Below, piece by piece: positions 32,281 through 43,560 of a stretch of DNA of 64,000 nucleotides; position 1 is the first letter of the stretch, and every line of letters begins with the position of its first letter. Position numbers and translations under genes: made by a program. The notes under the pieces are model-generated. The model was given only the letters and a program-made list of their open reading frames with translations. It made no database searches and was not told where the DNA came from. The stretch is from assembly GCA_035772405.1 (NCBI GenBank), contig JAYKKM010000350.1, positions 372,001 to 436,000 on the forward strand. The letters are read 5' to 3'. This DNA is from Chrysogorgia sp. JL179-B06. Taxonomy: Eukaryota > Cnidaria > Anthozoa > Scleralcyonacea > Chrysogorgiidae.

Positions 32281-32363
32281 AGTAATTTATTAGCCTGCTC
32301 ACAGCCCGACATTTCTAAACCTGGCCTTAAATTTCGGGCTGCGAGCAGGCTAGTAATTTATTA
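32281..32363. mobile_element. Very short hairpin element (60 bp) with 11-bp target duplication
   Basis: AGTAATTTATT occurs at 32281-32291 and 32352-32362. Between them a 60-bp sequence has ends AGCCTGCTCACAGCCCGA and the inverse TCGGGCTGCGAGCAGGCT, differing at one base, with a 24-bp loop. The clean direct repeats argue for insertion as a unit. Confidence 0.75.
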
Positions 32364-33740
32364 AACTATCTTGTTATTCAAAATATATACCGTATAGTGA
32401 TTATTATTACAATACATGATGATCGTCAAGCTCAAATCCTCAGAAAATGAATCCCACACAGTTTCCTAATCATTACTGGTATATGGTGAATGTTGTATAT
32501 ATACAGTGAATATAGTAATCAAACCAGTACATCATTGTGACCTTCTCCCTTCATAAGAGTCTTGATATTAGAGCATGTCACAGGCAATCATTGTCAATGT
32601 ATTGTCTGAGCTCATTCACTTGGCACTTTGTTTGTTATACATGCATTTTAATTACATGAAAAATAAAAAATCTATAACTAATTGACAACCGGTATGCAAT
32701 ATCACATGAAGAAATCTTTTGAACCATGCCAAATGTTTGGAAGTTAAATTTATACATAAAAATGATAACAACACTTCTAAAACGAAACCAATATCACATA
32801 TGCCATTACTCTCTGAATTTGTGCTTTTCAGCAAGGATTTAAATCCTTAGAAATTCCCTTTTGTTGATTGTTATTCATACTTAATCATATCATAAACAAA
32901 TGAAAGGTTATATAAACGGCTATTCCTGATAAATGTTTCTATAACATACCACTTTGTTTCCTGAGATCAAATACCAGTAAAGGATGGGCTTTTTCCATCA
33001 CTCAAATTATTTTGATTAGACACATGATATTATATCCGCATTTCAATTGAAAAATAACTACAATGAAATGGAATCCTCTAATACAAAGTTTTTGATAGAG
33101 AAGCGAAGTTCAGGCAACTATTTGATTTGCTTCAAACTTTCAGATGCGTTTAGGATCAAGATTAATATAGTAGTAGATCAGAGTCGGACTTACCTTCGTT
33201 CTTCGAACTTTGCTGAAATCGCATCACTGCCGTATTTACTCCCGCAGCCAGTATTTTATAAGACCAACGAATAATTGATGATCAGCCACTTCTTTAGAAT
33301 TGGTAACACAAACTCACAAAGCAATTTGCCAAACAAATAATCCAAGACACAAAGCAGCATAAAATGTTTCAACTTTCAGCGACAACAAGATAATTCAAAT
33401 ATGGCGCACAGGCGCAGCATTAACGTTAACTGCTAGGACCTCTGGGAATGCCCATATACGGAATAATTTTCCTTCTCGTGGGAGAAGAGCCTGGGTACGA
33501 GATCGATGATTTTGCAGGCCTCTACCTGATAATTCCTAAGCCTGTTACTGTTAATAATAGCCTGAAGCGAGTTAGTGTATCTTGCTGGTTTATAAAGCTG
33601 CTGTACCGCGCTTAATCGCCCGCAACGTTTTATTCAATAATTCCATGAAGTTATGCATGCAGAAAGCTACTATTCACTCAAAACGTTATAGCAATTAGTA
33701 AGACTTTGTTAACTCTACAGCAAATAAATCCTCGTTCGGG
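32364..33740. other. Spacer without recognisable genes
   Basis: Only short frames occur. A CTCGTGGGAGAAGAGCCTGG stretch at 33475-33500 is a sequence type I associate with dispersed cnidarian repeats, but no second copy is in the window. Confidence 0.4.
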
Positions 33741-33749
33741 TATAACCTA

Positions 33750-33985
33750 CCTATAGCATATTCTATTGGCTGTTGCAATAAAAACCTAAATATGACAAAT
33801 GCTAAACTTGGAAAATCATCTGAAGCCCAATGGTAAATAAAAACTCAAATAGAATATTCTATAGAATATTTAGAATATTCTATTGGCACCCATAAGTGTC
33901 GTATAGAAAATCTAAGATAATACTCTGTTGGAAGAAAAACCAATATGCTATAGAAAATTCAATAGAATATTCTATTGACACTTTA
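33750..33985. repeat. Clustered TAGAATATTCTA palindromes
   Basis: AATAGAATATTCTATT-like palindromes occur at 33849, 33869 and 33961, with related half-sites at 33762 and 33950. GAAnnTTC arrays resemble heat-shock factor sites, but spacing and AT context point to a small hairpin repeat. Confidence 0.55.
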
Positions 33986-33989
33986 GTCA

Positions 33990-35100
33990 ATGTTGTTATT
34001 CACAGCAAACTGTACTGGATTAGAGGATTTTAGAATAGATTGGAGAATGGTCTTTTGCGAGTTGCGAAACCGCGTGGGGACTTCAATGGACCACATGTTG
34101 CATGGTTCGACTTTCTCTCCTGTGAGCATTCAAGCTTCTTGTTACTGTTGTCTTCATCTGCTCGAAAAGATTTATAGAAGACAAACAATTGTAATATTTT
34201 TGTCTAAAGGTATGTATTCACACAAACATCTTTATCTGTGTCAGATAAGCGGGTTGTTTTCTATTTTGGGCAGGGTTGTAAAAGCACAAGGGCCCTTTGT
34301 TTCATAATCGTATAATTATTTGCTATTACTGTATTTTTAAAATAAGATTGGAGATTTCAAAAATAACACTTTCATGGCTGCTACTGAAGTCTGGGATGTG
34401 ATATTGCATACCAAAAAGCAGAGTAACGTTATTCTGTTAAACGGCAATATCTACTGTCATTGTTGCCGAGTTTTTTTTTAGGAAGCAGTCAAGATACACA
34501 TCTGAAACTTTTTCCACATCTGCTTCATATAATGGTAATTTGTCTGCTTAAAAAGTTAGAGGCTTTTGAAACTTAACATTTTCAAGCAAGGCTTTTTGCA
34601 TATATTTGATAAAATGTAGGGGGGAATTATAGTAAATGGGCACAAGGACTGAAAATTAACCTTTCATAGAATTATTTGTCTGTGGTAAAATGTAAATAGA
34701 CATGAAGTACTTCCGTATTTCTAGTAGTGAACTGCTGGCCATTTTCTAAAATTCATAACTTCAAGATTTTGAGCCATTTTGAGAGAATAGTATAACTTTG
34801 AGAAGCATTTATTTTATTTTATTAGCTTTACCATTGTGCAAAAAAACACAAAAAAAAACAACCTAACGTAGATTACATTATATAGTAATAAAACAATGGC
34901 AGGGTGACCGCAACAGCATAGCCAATTACTGCGGACCCAGAATTTAAAAGTATATTTACAAATAATAATAATAAATAATTACTGTTAATTTAATAATAAT
35001 ACACAACAACTGTAGCTCAGGAGGGCCGCAATACTCCATTTCTACACCACGCCAAGATTATTTATTATCAATATTTCATCATTTAAGATGAAGTGAACAC
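33990..35100. other. Spacer with one unmatched ORF
   Basis: A 105-residue plus-strand frame (33990-34307) has no family features I recognise. The remainder is AT-rich, with an AAT-rich simple stretch near 34966-35005. Confidence 0.4.
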
Positions 35101-35111
35101 ATCTATTTAAA

Positions 35112-35963
35112 TTGGGCAGCATTTCTAATATGTCTGCTGAACCAGAGCCTTGCTCAGTGGGCCTACAATTAGAAGATCAATGTCATAAATTGAGTTACAC
35201 AAAAAAGATTGGTCAAAGAGTTTCAACTCAACTGACTGATGTGGAAAGAGAACTTGTGATATGGTGGACTGGCCTACATGGTACAGAAGAGTTTACAATA
35301 TGCTTTCATCATGAAAAAACTGTTCTGCAGAAGTATATGTATAAAAAAAGTGTTGTAATCACATACTGCAGTAAGATCTTTGCAAGAAATAAATTTGGAT
35401 GCTGCAAGAGATTTAAAAGAACGTGGAGTAAGTGTTACCCCTGGAAATAAATTATGTCCAGCATACAGGATGAAAATAGACAACCTCAAAGTAGAGCCTT
35501 TGCCTGGTGATGTCAATTATGGTAATTTTGAGGATGCTGAAGCCATGGAGCTTGAGTTATCAGTGGAAACAGATAAACAGGAGTTAAATTCGTCTTTTAT
35601 TTAAGTGAATGTAAGTCCAATTAAAATACATGGAGTTGGTGAGAATTCTAAAGTGAGTTATGGAAAAAGGAAATTATCTGAGTTTCTGTCAAAGTTAACA
35701 GAAAAGAAGTCAAGGATACAAGAGAAGATGGCAAATGTATTAGATATTACACCAGAAGAGATTGAAGACAACAACAGAAAGCAGATGACCTGGACAAACT
35801 CCTCGAAATGATGAAAGAGAAGATCAACATTTCAACCCATAAAGTCAAGATTCAAGTTCTGACATTGACACCATCATCTTGGTCAGTCAGAACAACAGCT
35901 GAGTTTTTTAAAGTTTCCAATTACATGGTTTGTAATGCATTCAGGTGGCTAAGTGCAAAATAT
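35112..35963 (+). pseudogene. Unnamed cnidarian-type protein, N-terminal part
   Basis: Three frames join into one family pattern: LSYTKKIGQRVSTQLTDVER and EFTICFHHEK, then LQEINLDAARDLKERGVSVT with GNKLCPAY, then VSPIKIHGVGENSKVSYGKR, and finally KADDLDKLLEMMKEKI with VQVLTLTPSSW-like sequence and YMVCNAFRWLSAKY. I recall this Cys/His-containing, GKRK- and LTP.SW-bearing protein as very common in corals, where the C-terminal half carries FAENY and SDG..QYKN motifs; that half lies at 39496-40055. Its role is unknown and it may be transposon-encoded. A 3.4-kb element begins 7 bases after the last codon and splits it. Frameshifts lie near 35365 and 35780, with a TAA at 35602. Confidence 0.55.
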
Positions 35964-35969
35964 TGATAG

Positions 35970-38900
35970 GATCTATACAGAGTGGACCAAATTTGGCACA
36001 CAGCTTCCTTGGGGTATACCAAACAACTTTAGGACCGGTGCCCATGAAAATCTTTTTTCCTTCGCTTGTACGGATAAAAACTGTAAAACAGTCAAAATCG
36101 GGATTGCCTGGTTACCAAGCCAGATATTGAAAAAATGATTCCAGTACCTATTGACTACCAGACCACACCAAAACTGCGAGTATTGAAGCAAACGATGTTG
36201 AGCAGCTTTAATTGCTTATTGTGATAAGTTTCTAAGATAATGTGAATACCCAAGATGCTTTGCAAACCTGGTATACATCATTGTAGGGCTTCAACACATG
36301 CTGCATGTATCAATGTTAAGGCGGGAGGGCGCATATGTTGGGCATATGTTGGACTTTTTGACCAAAGTTTTGATAACAAATCAAATATCCAAAATGGATA
36401 ATATTTAAATCCGGATTTAATGTCTGGCAAAAAGTTATCCTTGGCACAACTATTTATTGGTAAAGATATTCTCTAATGTTTAGAAATGAGCGTTTAAAAA
36501 AGCAAGCCCTTTCTTGTGATTTCGTAATTCCTGACAATGAGGAATTAAAGAGTTGAAATGCTCCACATCTGCCAAGGTCCCCGTAACCCTTGGTCTTAAC
36601 ATTGATACATGCATTACGATTCACCATTGTCTGGGTTGAGCGAGAGTTTGGCATAAGACCAATCTAGACTTGATAAGCGTTTCTCTCTCATTGCATTCAC
36701 ACTGGCAGAGGGGTGTGTAACCCAGGTTCGCCTTCATACAATTACATCGGGTACACGGCCGCTTGCATGAACATTGACCAACTGCACACTGGCTTCCACA
36801 CGTCACCAGTCTTGCGCCAGCCACATTCCGCAGGGAAGGAATATCCTGGTTGCTCATGTTACTTGTTGTCCAGACACCTGCTTGGAAGATGGCCCTTTCA
36901 ACGTGTTTCAGTAGAGAATTCTAAAGACATTACAGACACTGGCATTAATCTTTCCTTTCCCAGTTATCTATCTTATTTTTTATTTAATAAATTCTGTTTT
37001 TCCTCTCTTTGATTTACCTGTGTGAGAGGGAACTTTTCGATTGCTCTGTTGTGTTTGCAAAACAGATCCATTCTCGTCTCGTTGATGGAGGCTAAGGGGC
37101 TTGACTTATCATACATTATGATAGTCATTCGTTCCAGATTTCGGAAGTGTGTCGAATCAGTCGCTAGCTGTTGGAGTGGATGGGTAGGAACTCTAATGAA
37201 GGTGTCAGCAGATCGTTTGATTGAATACAGACGTTGTGTCGCAGGCACTGAAAGCATGGAAAACAGGGAGGGAACGTGACCTCTGCTCACCAAAGGAAGT
37301 ACATATCTTGTTGATGCTGATGAAGTTAAAGTTTCTTCCCATACCGAATGCAACCCAAATATCCACATTATCGTTCTCCGCTTTCAGGTTATAAAACTTT
37401 CCCACGAGTATTACCACAACGTCTGTGTCGACAGTCCTCACAAGAGCTGTGACTGCACCATCAGTGTGCAAGGCATCAAGCAGGTGAACAACAATTCGTG
37501 TATCTGCTTCCTCGTGATTGCAGTTCATTTTGATCTATGTGAAACGTAATTCGATTATGAAAGAAGAAAATGAATAGTTTTAAATCCAAGAATAGTTTGC
37601 CTGAATACAAAACTTGAATATATCCTCTGTTTCAGCGCCGAGTTACATAACAATCTGAGTTAAATTTCTCAAAGATTATCTTGTCGCAGGCTGGTCGATA
37701 GCTAGTTTTCCGAGGTTGACCGCAAGGCATCATGGGACAGTCACCTCAATTATTGAGGTACATGTCACACAATGCACAAAGCGCAAAATTACACACTTTC
37801 TCCGGGCTCATCTTGTCATGTAGGCATCGGATTGTCTGGACCACAAGTTATCACAGATTGCCTTAGAATTGGATTGAATAGAGAACATATCTCTTCTTAT
37901 TATCTTTGCAGCTTTGGCCAAAATGGCAATATCGTCTGAGAAGTCTCGTCTTTTACAGCTTCTTTTACAGCTTCTTTTAGGATATTCTTTAATCCATTGT
38001 TGAAGATCAACACAGTTTTTCTTCCATCGTTTTGTTCTTGTACTTCAATATCTGATTATTGGGCCCAAATCGATTGACTTTGCGACTCCAAGATCCTTTA
38101 AACGATTTTCATACAATGTGTGCAGCTCTGAAAGTACAGAGAACAGGGTTCCGTTTTCAACAGAATTCTCGATGAAGTCGACCAACTCAATAAATGCCCT
38201 TGATTCGTTAAGTTTATCATCCTCTTCAGCTTCCACGAACTCTGCACTTTTGTTTCTTCTTTTTAAGGACTTCATGTGATATTTCGCCTCAATGGCAATC
38301 AAATCACCACCTGAGATTTTTGTAAGAAGTCTTCTTTGAGTTAGAAGTCTTCTTACTCCGTGGCAATGCGACGAAGATTTCTATTGGCTTCAGTTGTGGA
38401 AAAGTTATGAAGCACACCAACGCCATCCCCCTCAGTGGGAGAAGCCGTCTAGCGATCTTTATTAATTTAATATCATATTACTGAAAGATGCACACTGACT
38501 GGCAGACTCACAGTAAACGTTTATCAATAAAAACTTTTATTAATTAATGCTACGTGATATATGTAACACGTTCGGGAAGTGTCTGTTCTTACAAGTTTAT
38601 TAAATAATTAAAAAAACTTCCTTCCAAAAATTCCTGTCTCGAGCAACATTGTAGACTTTTAGACATGTCTATAGAAATGGTCCATTTATATTATATCTTC
38701 ACACGCATAATCCATCGGACTCATCTCATTGACTCCTTCGAAACCAAATAACACAACCTATACTTCGTCAATCGTCGACCACGATTACTAGCAATGATTA
38801 GTTCGGGCTCCTTCCTTTTCATTACGCATCTCGGTCGCAAAATTTAAATGTTTTTGCTTTCCGAATATGGGCAGTATAAATTTTAACATAGAGTGATAAA

Positions 38901-39398
38901 TAAATTCAAAAGGACGTATAAGATATCGCATTACAATATAGCAAAGGGTACACGGTTGCCCCCGTAAGCAAAGGGCAGCGGGGGCAGTTGGTTCCGGCGC
39001 CCCTGTTTCTCTGTGTACTTAATACTGTTCATGTAGTGACACCAGAGGGCCGCCATCTTGGAAGTCCGAGTGAAGACTGGGCACCAGTCTAAAGAATATC
39101 TTTTAAAAACTGGGCTTTATTTAATGTGTCAAGTAAGTTTTTCACTAGTAATGATGAAAACAAATAGTTCTAGGTTTTCAAATGACAAGATGTAAATTTC
39201 CAAGGAATTGTAGGCTAAAATCGAAATTGTAAGAATATTCACCAAAGCGAGTCCACCACAGCCCTTTTTTACAAAATTGATAGTCCAATAAAATGAGTCC
39301 GAGACAATATCAACCTGGGCACTGGTCCTAATATTGATTGTTATGTCCTAAGCTACATTGATGCAAATGTTGGTGCTTTTGTCCGCTCTGTATAGATC
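35970..39398. mobile_element. 3.4-kb terminal-inverted-repeat element carrying a PIN/FEN-like gene
   Basis: The left end GATCTATACAGAGTGGACCA and the inverse of the right end GATCTATACAGAGCGGACAA match, and further in both arms share TTAGGACCRGTGCCCA, giving diverged inverted ends of about 70 bp. The element lies between the two halves of the coral-type protein, whose reading stops at its left edge and resumes about 100 bases beyond its right edge. One decayed minus-strand gene (36621-38330) fills it. No target duplication is visible. The superfamily is unknown to me. Confidence 0.55.
36621..38330 (-). pseudogene. Repeat-encoded protein with HEEAD / DTD / CDTT motifs (possible PIN/FEN-like nuclease fold)
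   Basis: Reading minus from 38330: IAIEAKYHMKSLKRRNKSAE, AFIELVDFIENSVENGTLFS, then near 37900 SDDIAILAKAAKIIRRDMFS, then HEEADTRIVVHLLDA (37474-37515), VRTVDTDVVVILVGKFYNL (DTD at 37412-37429), WVAFGMGRNFNFISINKI and FHAFSACDTTS (37231-37246). After a frameshift comes FRNLERMTIIMYDKSSP with INETRMDLFC, and last a cysteine-rich tail (36621-36810, CGSQCAVGQCSCKRPCTRC). The protein family is abundant in cnidarians and fish and has no firm function. EEAD, DTD and (G/A)CDTT resemble the acidic motifs of FEN1/XPG/PIN nucleases, an inference from pattern only. At least four breaks disable it. Confidence 0.6.
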
Positions 39399-39495
39399 AT
39401 GACCTTTATCTACCTAACTAATAAGGAAAAGGGTATTGTAAAGGTATAGGAAAAGGGTATGAACCATTGAAATTGTACCTGGCAAATGCTCCTGG

Positions 39496-40055
39496 GAATG
39501 AGATGAAGGTGATGAACCACAAATAACTTTTAACCAATGGAGCAGTACAGACAGGGCAGAGCTAACGAAACAGTCTGGCAGTGTTTCCAGATTTGTTGAA
39601 GTGCTTTGTGAGAAACTTGACAAAATTACTTCCCACTCGTACATTGCAAAAACCCAAGGACAATATGTCAAACAAGAAAAAGCTAATTTTAAAGAAAATG
39701 AGGCCATCATACTTGTGGATTTTGCTGAGAACTATAAGTTTTTGGTTCAAGATGAAATTCAGGGGTATCATTGGAACAAAACACAGTGCACTTTACATCC
39801 AATAGTTGTTTACACCAAAAGACATCATGGTAAGCTAGTTGAGCAATCGCTTTGTTTTATTTCTGATGATCTTGATCATGATGTAAACATGGTGTACAGA
39901 ATACTTAAAGAAACAGTCCGCTATATCATTGAACATGTGAATCAAGAATGTACGTCAGTTCAATATTTTTCTGATGGCTGTGCTGGACAGTATAAAAATT
40001 GCAAAAATTTTCTTAACCTTTGGTGTCACAAAAGCGAGTTTGGTGTTGATTGCAA
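39496..40055 (+). pseudogene. Unnamed cnidarian-type protein, C-terminal part (FAENY / SDG..QYKN)
   Basis: The frame begins DEGDEPQITFNQWSSTDRAE and continues with LVDFAENYKFLVQDEIQGYH, TLHPIVVYTKRHHG, and YFSDGCAGQYKNCKNFLNL. The acidic D/E positions in DFAEN and SDG would suit a DDE-type RNase H fold, but I cannot confirm this. It is the partner of 35112-35963, separated by the TIR element. Family members have roughly 200 more residues between the halves, which are missing here. A minus-strand repeat (2A leader) replaces the true C-terminus from about 40055. Confidence 0.55.
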
Positions 40056-40330
40056 ATTGACAAAAATCAGCAACAATTGTTTTTCTTCGTTTTATGTCAT
40101 ACACAGTTGGTCCTGGATTTTCTTCCACATCGTTTGACATTTTCAGCAATAATGCACATATACGTAGAATAACAAACAAAATATACGGTGGCCCAGAAGG
40201 CTCAAACACAAACAAAAAAGCAAAACGCAAACAAAATAAAGTAAAATGCAAACAAAAAGACCGGAGACTGGCACTATTAGTGGTTTCCCCACCAATATTT
40301 GTTTTCACTGTGCGAAAATGCTAATCTTGT
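40055..40330 (-). mobile_element. 5' end of a repeat encoding a 2A StopGo leader
   Basis: The minus strand from ATG at 40308 encodes a phenylalanine-rich stretch, then EPSGPPYILFVILRICALLL and KMSNDVEENPGP (2A motif at 40108-40131), then TVYDI...TIVADFCQ before it meets the plus-strand gene near 40055. D-V-E-x-N-P-G-P after a hydrophobic helix is the consensus at which ribosomes skip a peptide bond; the GP boundary would release the leader. Such leaders start proteins of several invertebrate retroelements. The CTTCTGGGCCACCGTA block at 40183-40200 recurs at 57790 in the opposite orientation, so this is a repeat family. The element is cut off soon after the motif. Confidence 0.65.
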
Positions 40331-40350
40331 TCATTATAAGAATAGCCACC

Positions 40351-41750
40351 ATGTTTTGTAGTCGTTGTGGCAATAGAAAAGCTGCAGAAGATGCAAAATA
40401 TTGTTCCGATTGTAGTTGTTTATTACCAAATTTACCAAGTTCATCATGTTCGAGCTACTGGACAACAGGAATCTCTGCAAACAATAGGTTTCAATGAATT
40501 TAGGAAATGTGAAGAGACAGAAAGAACCTCGAGGTTTAAGCCAAAAGCAAAGAAATCAAAAGCAAAGACGAAAAAGCAAGTGAGTGAGGCACCCATTAAC
40601 ATTGGTTTTATGAAGCTCGAGCCCCAAGGTAGCCTTAAAAGATGCCAGGGTAAAACTTTACCAGACAAAGTTCTTCCTACAGCTGGTGTGCAAGCAATAT
40701 TAGAGAAGGGAGTCAAGAAGCACTCAAATCACTATAAGAAAATATGCGAAGAGATCGAGTATGTTCTGCTTATTATAGAATAGTCAAAATCTGGGAGGGA
40801 CTCTTTTGACCGCGATCTTAAATTATGTAAATCTATCAAACATTTTAAGCGTTTGAAGAGCAAGCTTTTCAATGAATTTGTAAATAATTGATTAGTCTCA
40901 TACTAGACCTATTCTTAATTAATTAATTTGTAAGGTACTTATTTTGTAATTTAATTTTGGTTTATATCTGTAATCACTTGTCTCTGAAAAGCCCCTTTGG
41001 GGATGTGGCAATAACATTTGTATGTATTTACCTTGTATGTATGTACCCAGATTTTAGCAAAGTGATTAACTTACCAATAGCGAATGATCCATTTGTGTTG
41101 GAAATTAAAATACAGAGAAGATGTGGGAGAAGCTTATCAATGCATAACATTGTTTATTGCCAAGAAAACTGAGTATCTCTTGGCAGAACTTCCGTTTTAG
41201 AAGATAGTGAAAACGATTTTGATGATGAATAACTTGACATTGAAAAGAAGTCTATACAGACGGAGACAGTTCGAGAGCAATCAAACGTTTTTCCCACTTC
41301 AGCTGGTAACCCTGTTATCGACGACGAACGCACTCCATCACAGTACAAGAACTTCCAAGCAAACCCTCAACACACAACTGCTAGGATGGTGGAATGTCCC
41401 ACTTGTTTTTATCTAATTTCAATCAAATGTATTGCAGACCATACAGATTTGTGTGTTGATGACTGGGTTGGGGAAGTTGACTCACCTTCAGAACATGTTG
41501 AACATAATTCTACTGCTCCAAAAAGCAGAGAGCTTTCTCGAACTGATGTGACTTTGGAGGATGTGCTGCTTAAACTTGTGAATGAAAATATCAATATCGA
41601 ACACTTCGTGTAAGAAGAAAAAGTTTGTGGGGAGATTTCAAGACAGCAAAAAGAATATGCAAACTTAGTCCTTCTAATCAAGTATGCATTATTTTCCTTG
41701 GAGAATTCGCTATTGACGATGGAGGGCCAAAAAGAGAATTTTTCTCGGGT
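40351..41750 (+). pseudogene. G2E3-like HECT E3 ligase gene, zinc ribbon to start of HECT
   Basis: ATG 40351 sits in a strong context (GCCACCATG). The product begins with a zinc ribbon (CSRCGNRK...YCSDC), then in a second frame EFRKCEETERTSRFKPKAKK, PINIGFMKLEP, ILEKGVKKHSNHYKK. A LINE tail (40790-41047) follows, then YPDFSKVINLPIANDPFVLE, a UIM-like acidic stretch near 41200, a UBZ-like finger VECPTCFYLISIKCIADHTD (41390-41450), and VRRKSLWGDFKTAKRI with FLGEFAIDDGGPKREFFSG at 41690-41747, the start of a HECT domain. The family transfers ubiquitin; the ribbon and fingers probably bind substrate or ubiquitin. Frameshifts lie near 40480, 41115 and 41225. Confidence 0.75.
40790..41047 (+). mobile_element. 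LINE 3' tail inserted in the HECT gene
   Basis: The sequence has LINE-tail character: an LKLCKSIKHFKRLKSKLFNE-like end, GAAAAGCCCCTTTGGGGATG hairpin and a TGTATGTATG tail. The flanking coding parts (EYVLL and YPDFSKV) would be contiguous without it. Confidence 0.5.
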
Positions 41751-41782
41751 TAGGTAAATAAATATTATGGTGATAGCAGCCA

Positions 41783-43560
41783 TTAGCATATACCAAAACA
41801 GTGAATAGTGCTTTTCGCGCAATCTGATTGGTTCCTCTAGCTCGGGATATCATGCACTATGCACTGTTTGTCAAAAACAAGATGGTCTCCTTCTCTTGAA
41901 CGATTTTCTTTTTACATAATGCAAGAAATTGGTAAAGGCAGTCAGGTAGAAAACAATTACTGTATGTAGGGAAATTATTTTAGGTAATATTTATGAAAAA
42001 CAAGTTTCAAAACGAAAATAGAAAGTGCTCAAAAACCCTCAGAACAACGAATGATGTGCTCTAAAAACAAACTCATTTGAACGAACCGACTGTTGCCAGT
42101 TTTCCTTCAAATATTTAGAAAGAAAAGTGTACTCCATGGTTCATAGATCGATATTCGCCTTTATATAGTTTGAGACAATTTCAATTGCCTTTCATATAGA
42201 ATTTAATGCCCTTTCGTTTTTTAGTTATCTGTATAGAGGATGAAAAAATAGCTGACAAGTTAATTTATAGTTTTTGATTTGGACTTTTCGTTTGGAAGAT
42301 ATCACTCTTTAAACATTGGTATTTATATAAAAAAGCCGCCAATTAGAAAGGCCTGGAACGAGCCACACTGTGACGTCATTTAAGAGACGAATGTATGTTT
42401 TGCCTTGGGGAACTTGTAAACACTGTATTAAACACACTGTAAGTTCTCTATGTGATATTCATCTTTACTGTCTGCGTATCGTTCAAGTAAGGAATCGGTC
42501 AAGTAAGGTATCGTTTAAGTAAGGAATACGATGGACAGATATTTTTCTTTCAAATTCGCTTCATTAGAACATCCATACACTGCATATCTGTCTGGCATGA
42601 TTGAATATAAACGATAAATTTTATAGTATAATATCGGAATCGAGCTCGTTTGTTTACGAAGCTGGGAAGATCCTGGACCCATCTCTTAAATGACGTCACA
42701 ACCTAGTTTCCAGACTCCAGAATTGGCAGAAATACGTTTACGGTTTTTAATCGGAATTTGCTTGCATTTCTTAATTTGGATGCAAAATATCTTCTAAACG
42801 AAAAGTCCAAATAAAAAACTGTAAAATAACTTATCAGCTATTTTTTGATCCTCTATACAGATAACTAAAAAACGAAAGGGCTGCACGGGCACTTTAATAA
42901 CATTCACAAAAAAACAAGCAAAACTTAAAGAATTAGTACGGTTTCGGCCATAAAGATTACCGCGATACAATGCCCAAGAAACTGGCGAGTAATGAACTGA
43001 ATACTAAACAAATTACTGTTATAAAATCGGTATTATGTTTTCCAGGTAATACCCTCAGAAAATCTTTATAAATTAAAGGAAATTCAACGACTAAACACAC
43101 GAAACATTTGTCACTGCACTGACCGAAATAAAAACGCTTATACAACTCATCTTTTGAAAGGAACAACTGTCGTTTACTCACCCAGAATTCATTAGTTATC
43201 CTTTTTCCTCAGGTTTTCCCATGTACAGTATTAAAATATTTTCTTTGACCTGAAATCCAGTGGTCTTTTGCCTTACTGTGATCCAACTTCGAAAGGTTTT
43301 AAAACGACCGGCTTCAGCTGGTAAACAACTCCAAATATGGTAAGGCCACCTTGGGAGAATTTAGTTTTGCCTTGCGTTTCGCAACAATTCCTGGCTAAAT
43401 TGTACTGAAACTAACCGAAATTTACTTATTTTTTATCAATTTGTTTTGGTATATGCTAAAACAATTATTCATGTCAGTGAATAGTGGTTGGATATTTACC
43501 ACGACACGAAACGCTTCGCGTCTCGGTAAATATCCACCACTGTTCACTTCCACTTCGGTG
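41783..43560. mobile_element. Hairpin-ended non-autonomous element, possibly Crypton-related
   Basis: TTAGCATATACC (41783-41794) and its inverse GGTATATGCTAA (43448-43459) flank the interior, and CAGTGAATAGTG occurs directly repeated at 41799 and 43475. The left end has TCGCGCAATCTGATTGG (41815-41831), closely matching TCGCGCAATTTGATTGG upstream of the Crypton at 54226. The right end is a hairpin (GTGGTTGGATATTTACC against GGTAAATATCCACCAC, 43483-43541), echoing the hairpin after that Crypton. No transposase is present; a minus frame at 42957-43181 is unmatched. Confidence 0.45.
42200..42896. mobile_element. Long-inverted-arm element nested in the hairpin-ended element
   Basis: Arms of about 110-200 bp share GCCCTTTCGTTTTTTAGTTA, CTGTATAGAGGATSAAAAAA, TTTGGACTTTTCGTTT and GTGACGTCATTTAAGAGA. 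The right end reads GGGCACTTTAAT; the left end lacks that terminal part. No coding sequence is seen. Confidence 0.6.

Noticed and set aside
33750..33985. Heat-shock factor binding array
   Set aside because: GAATATTC palindromes fit superficially, but AT-rich hairpin repeats explain them and no gene start follows.
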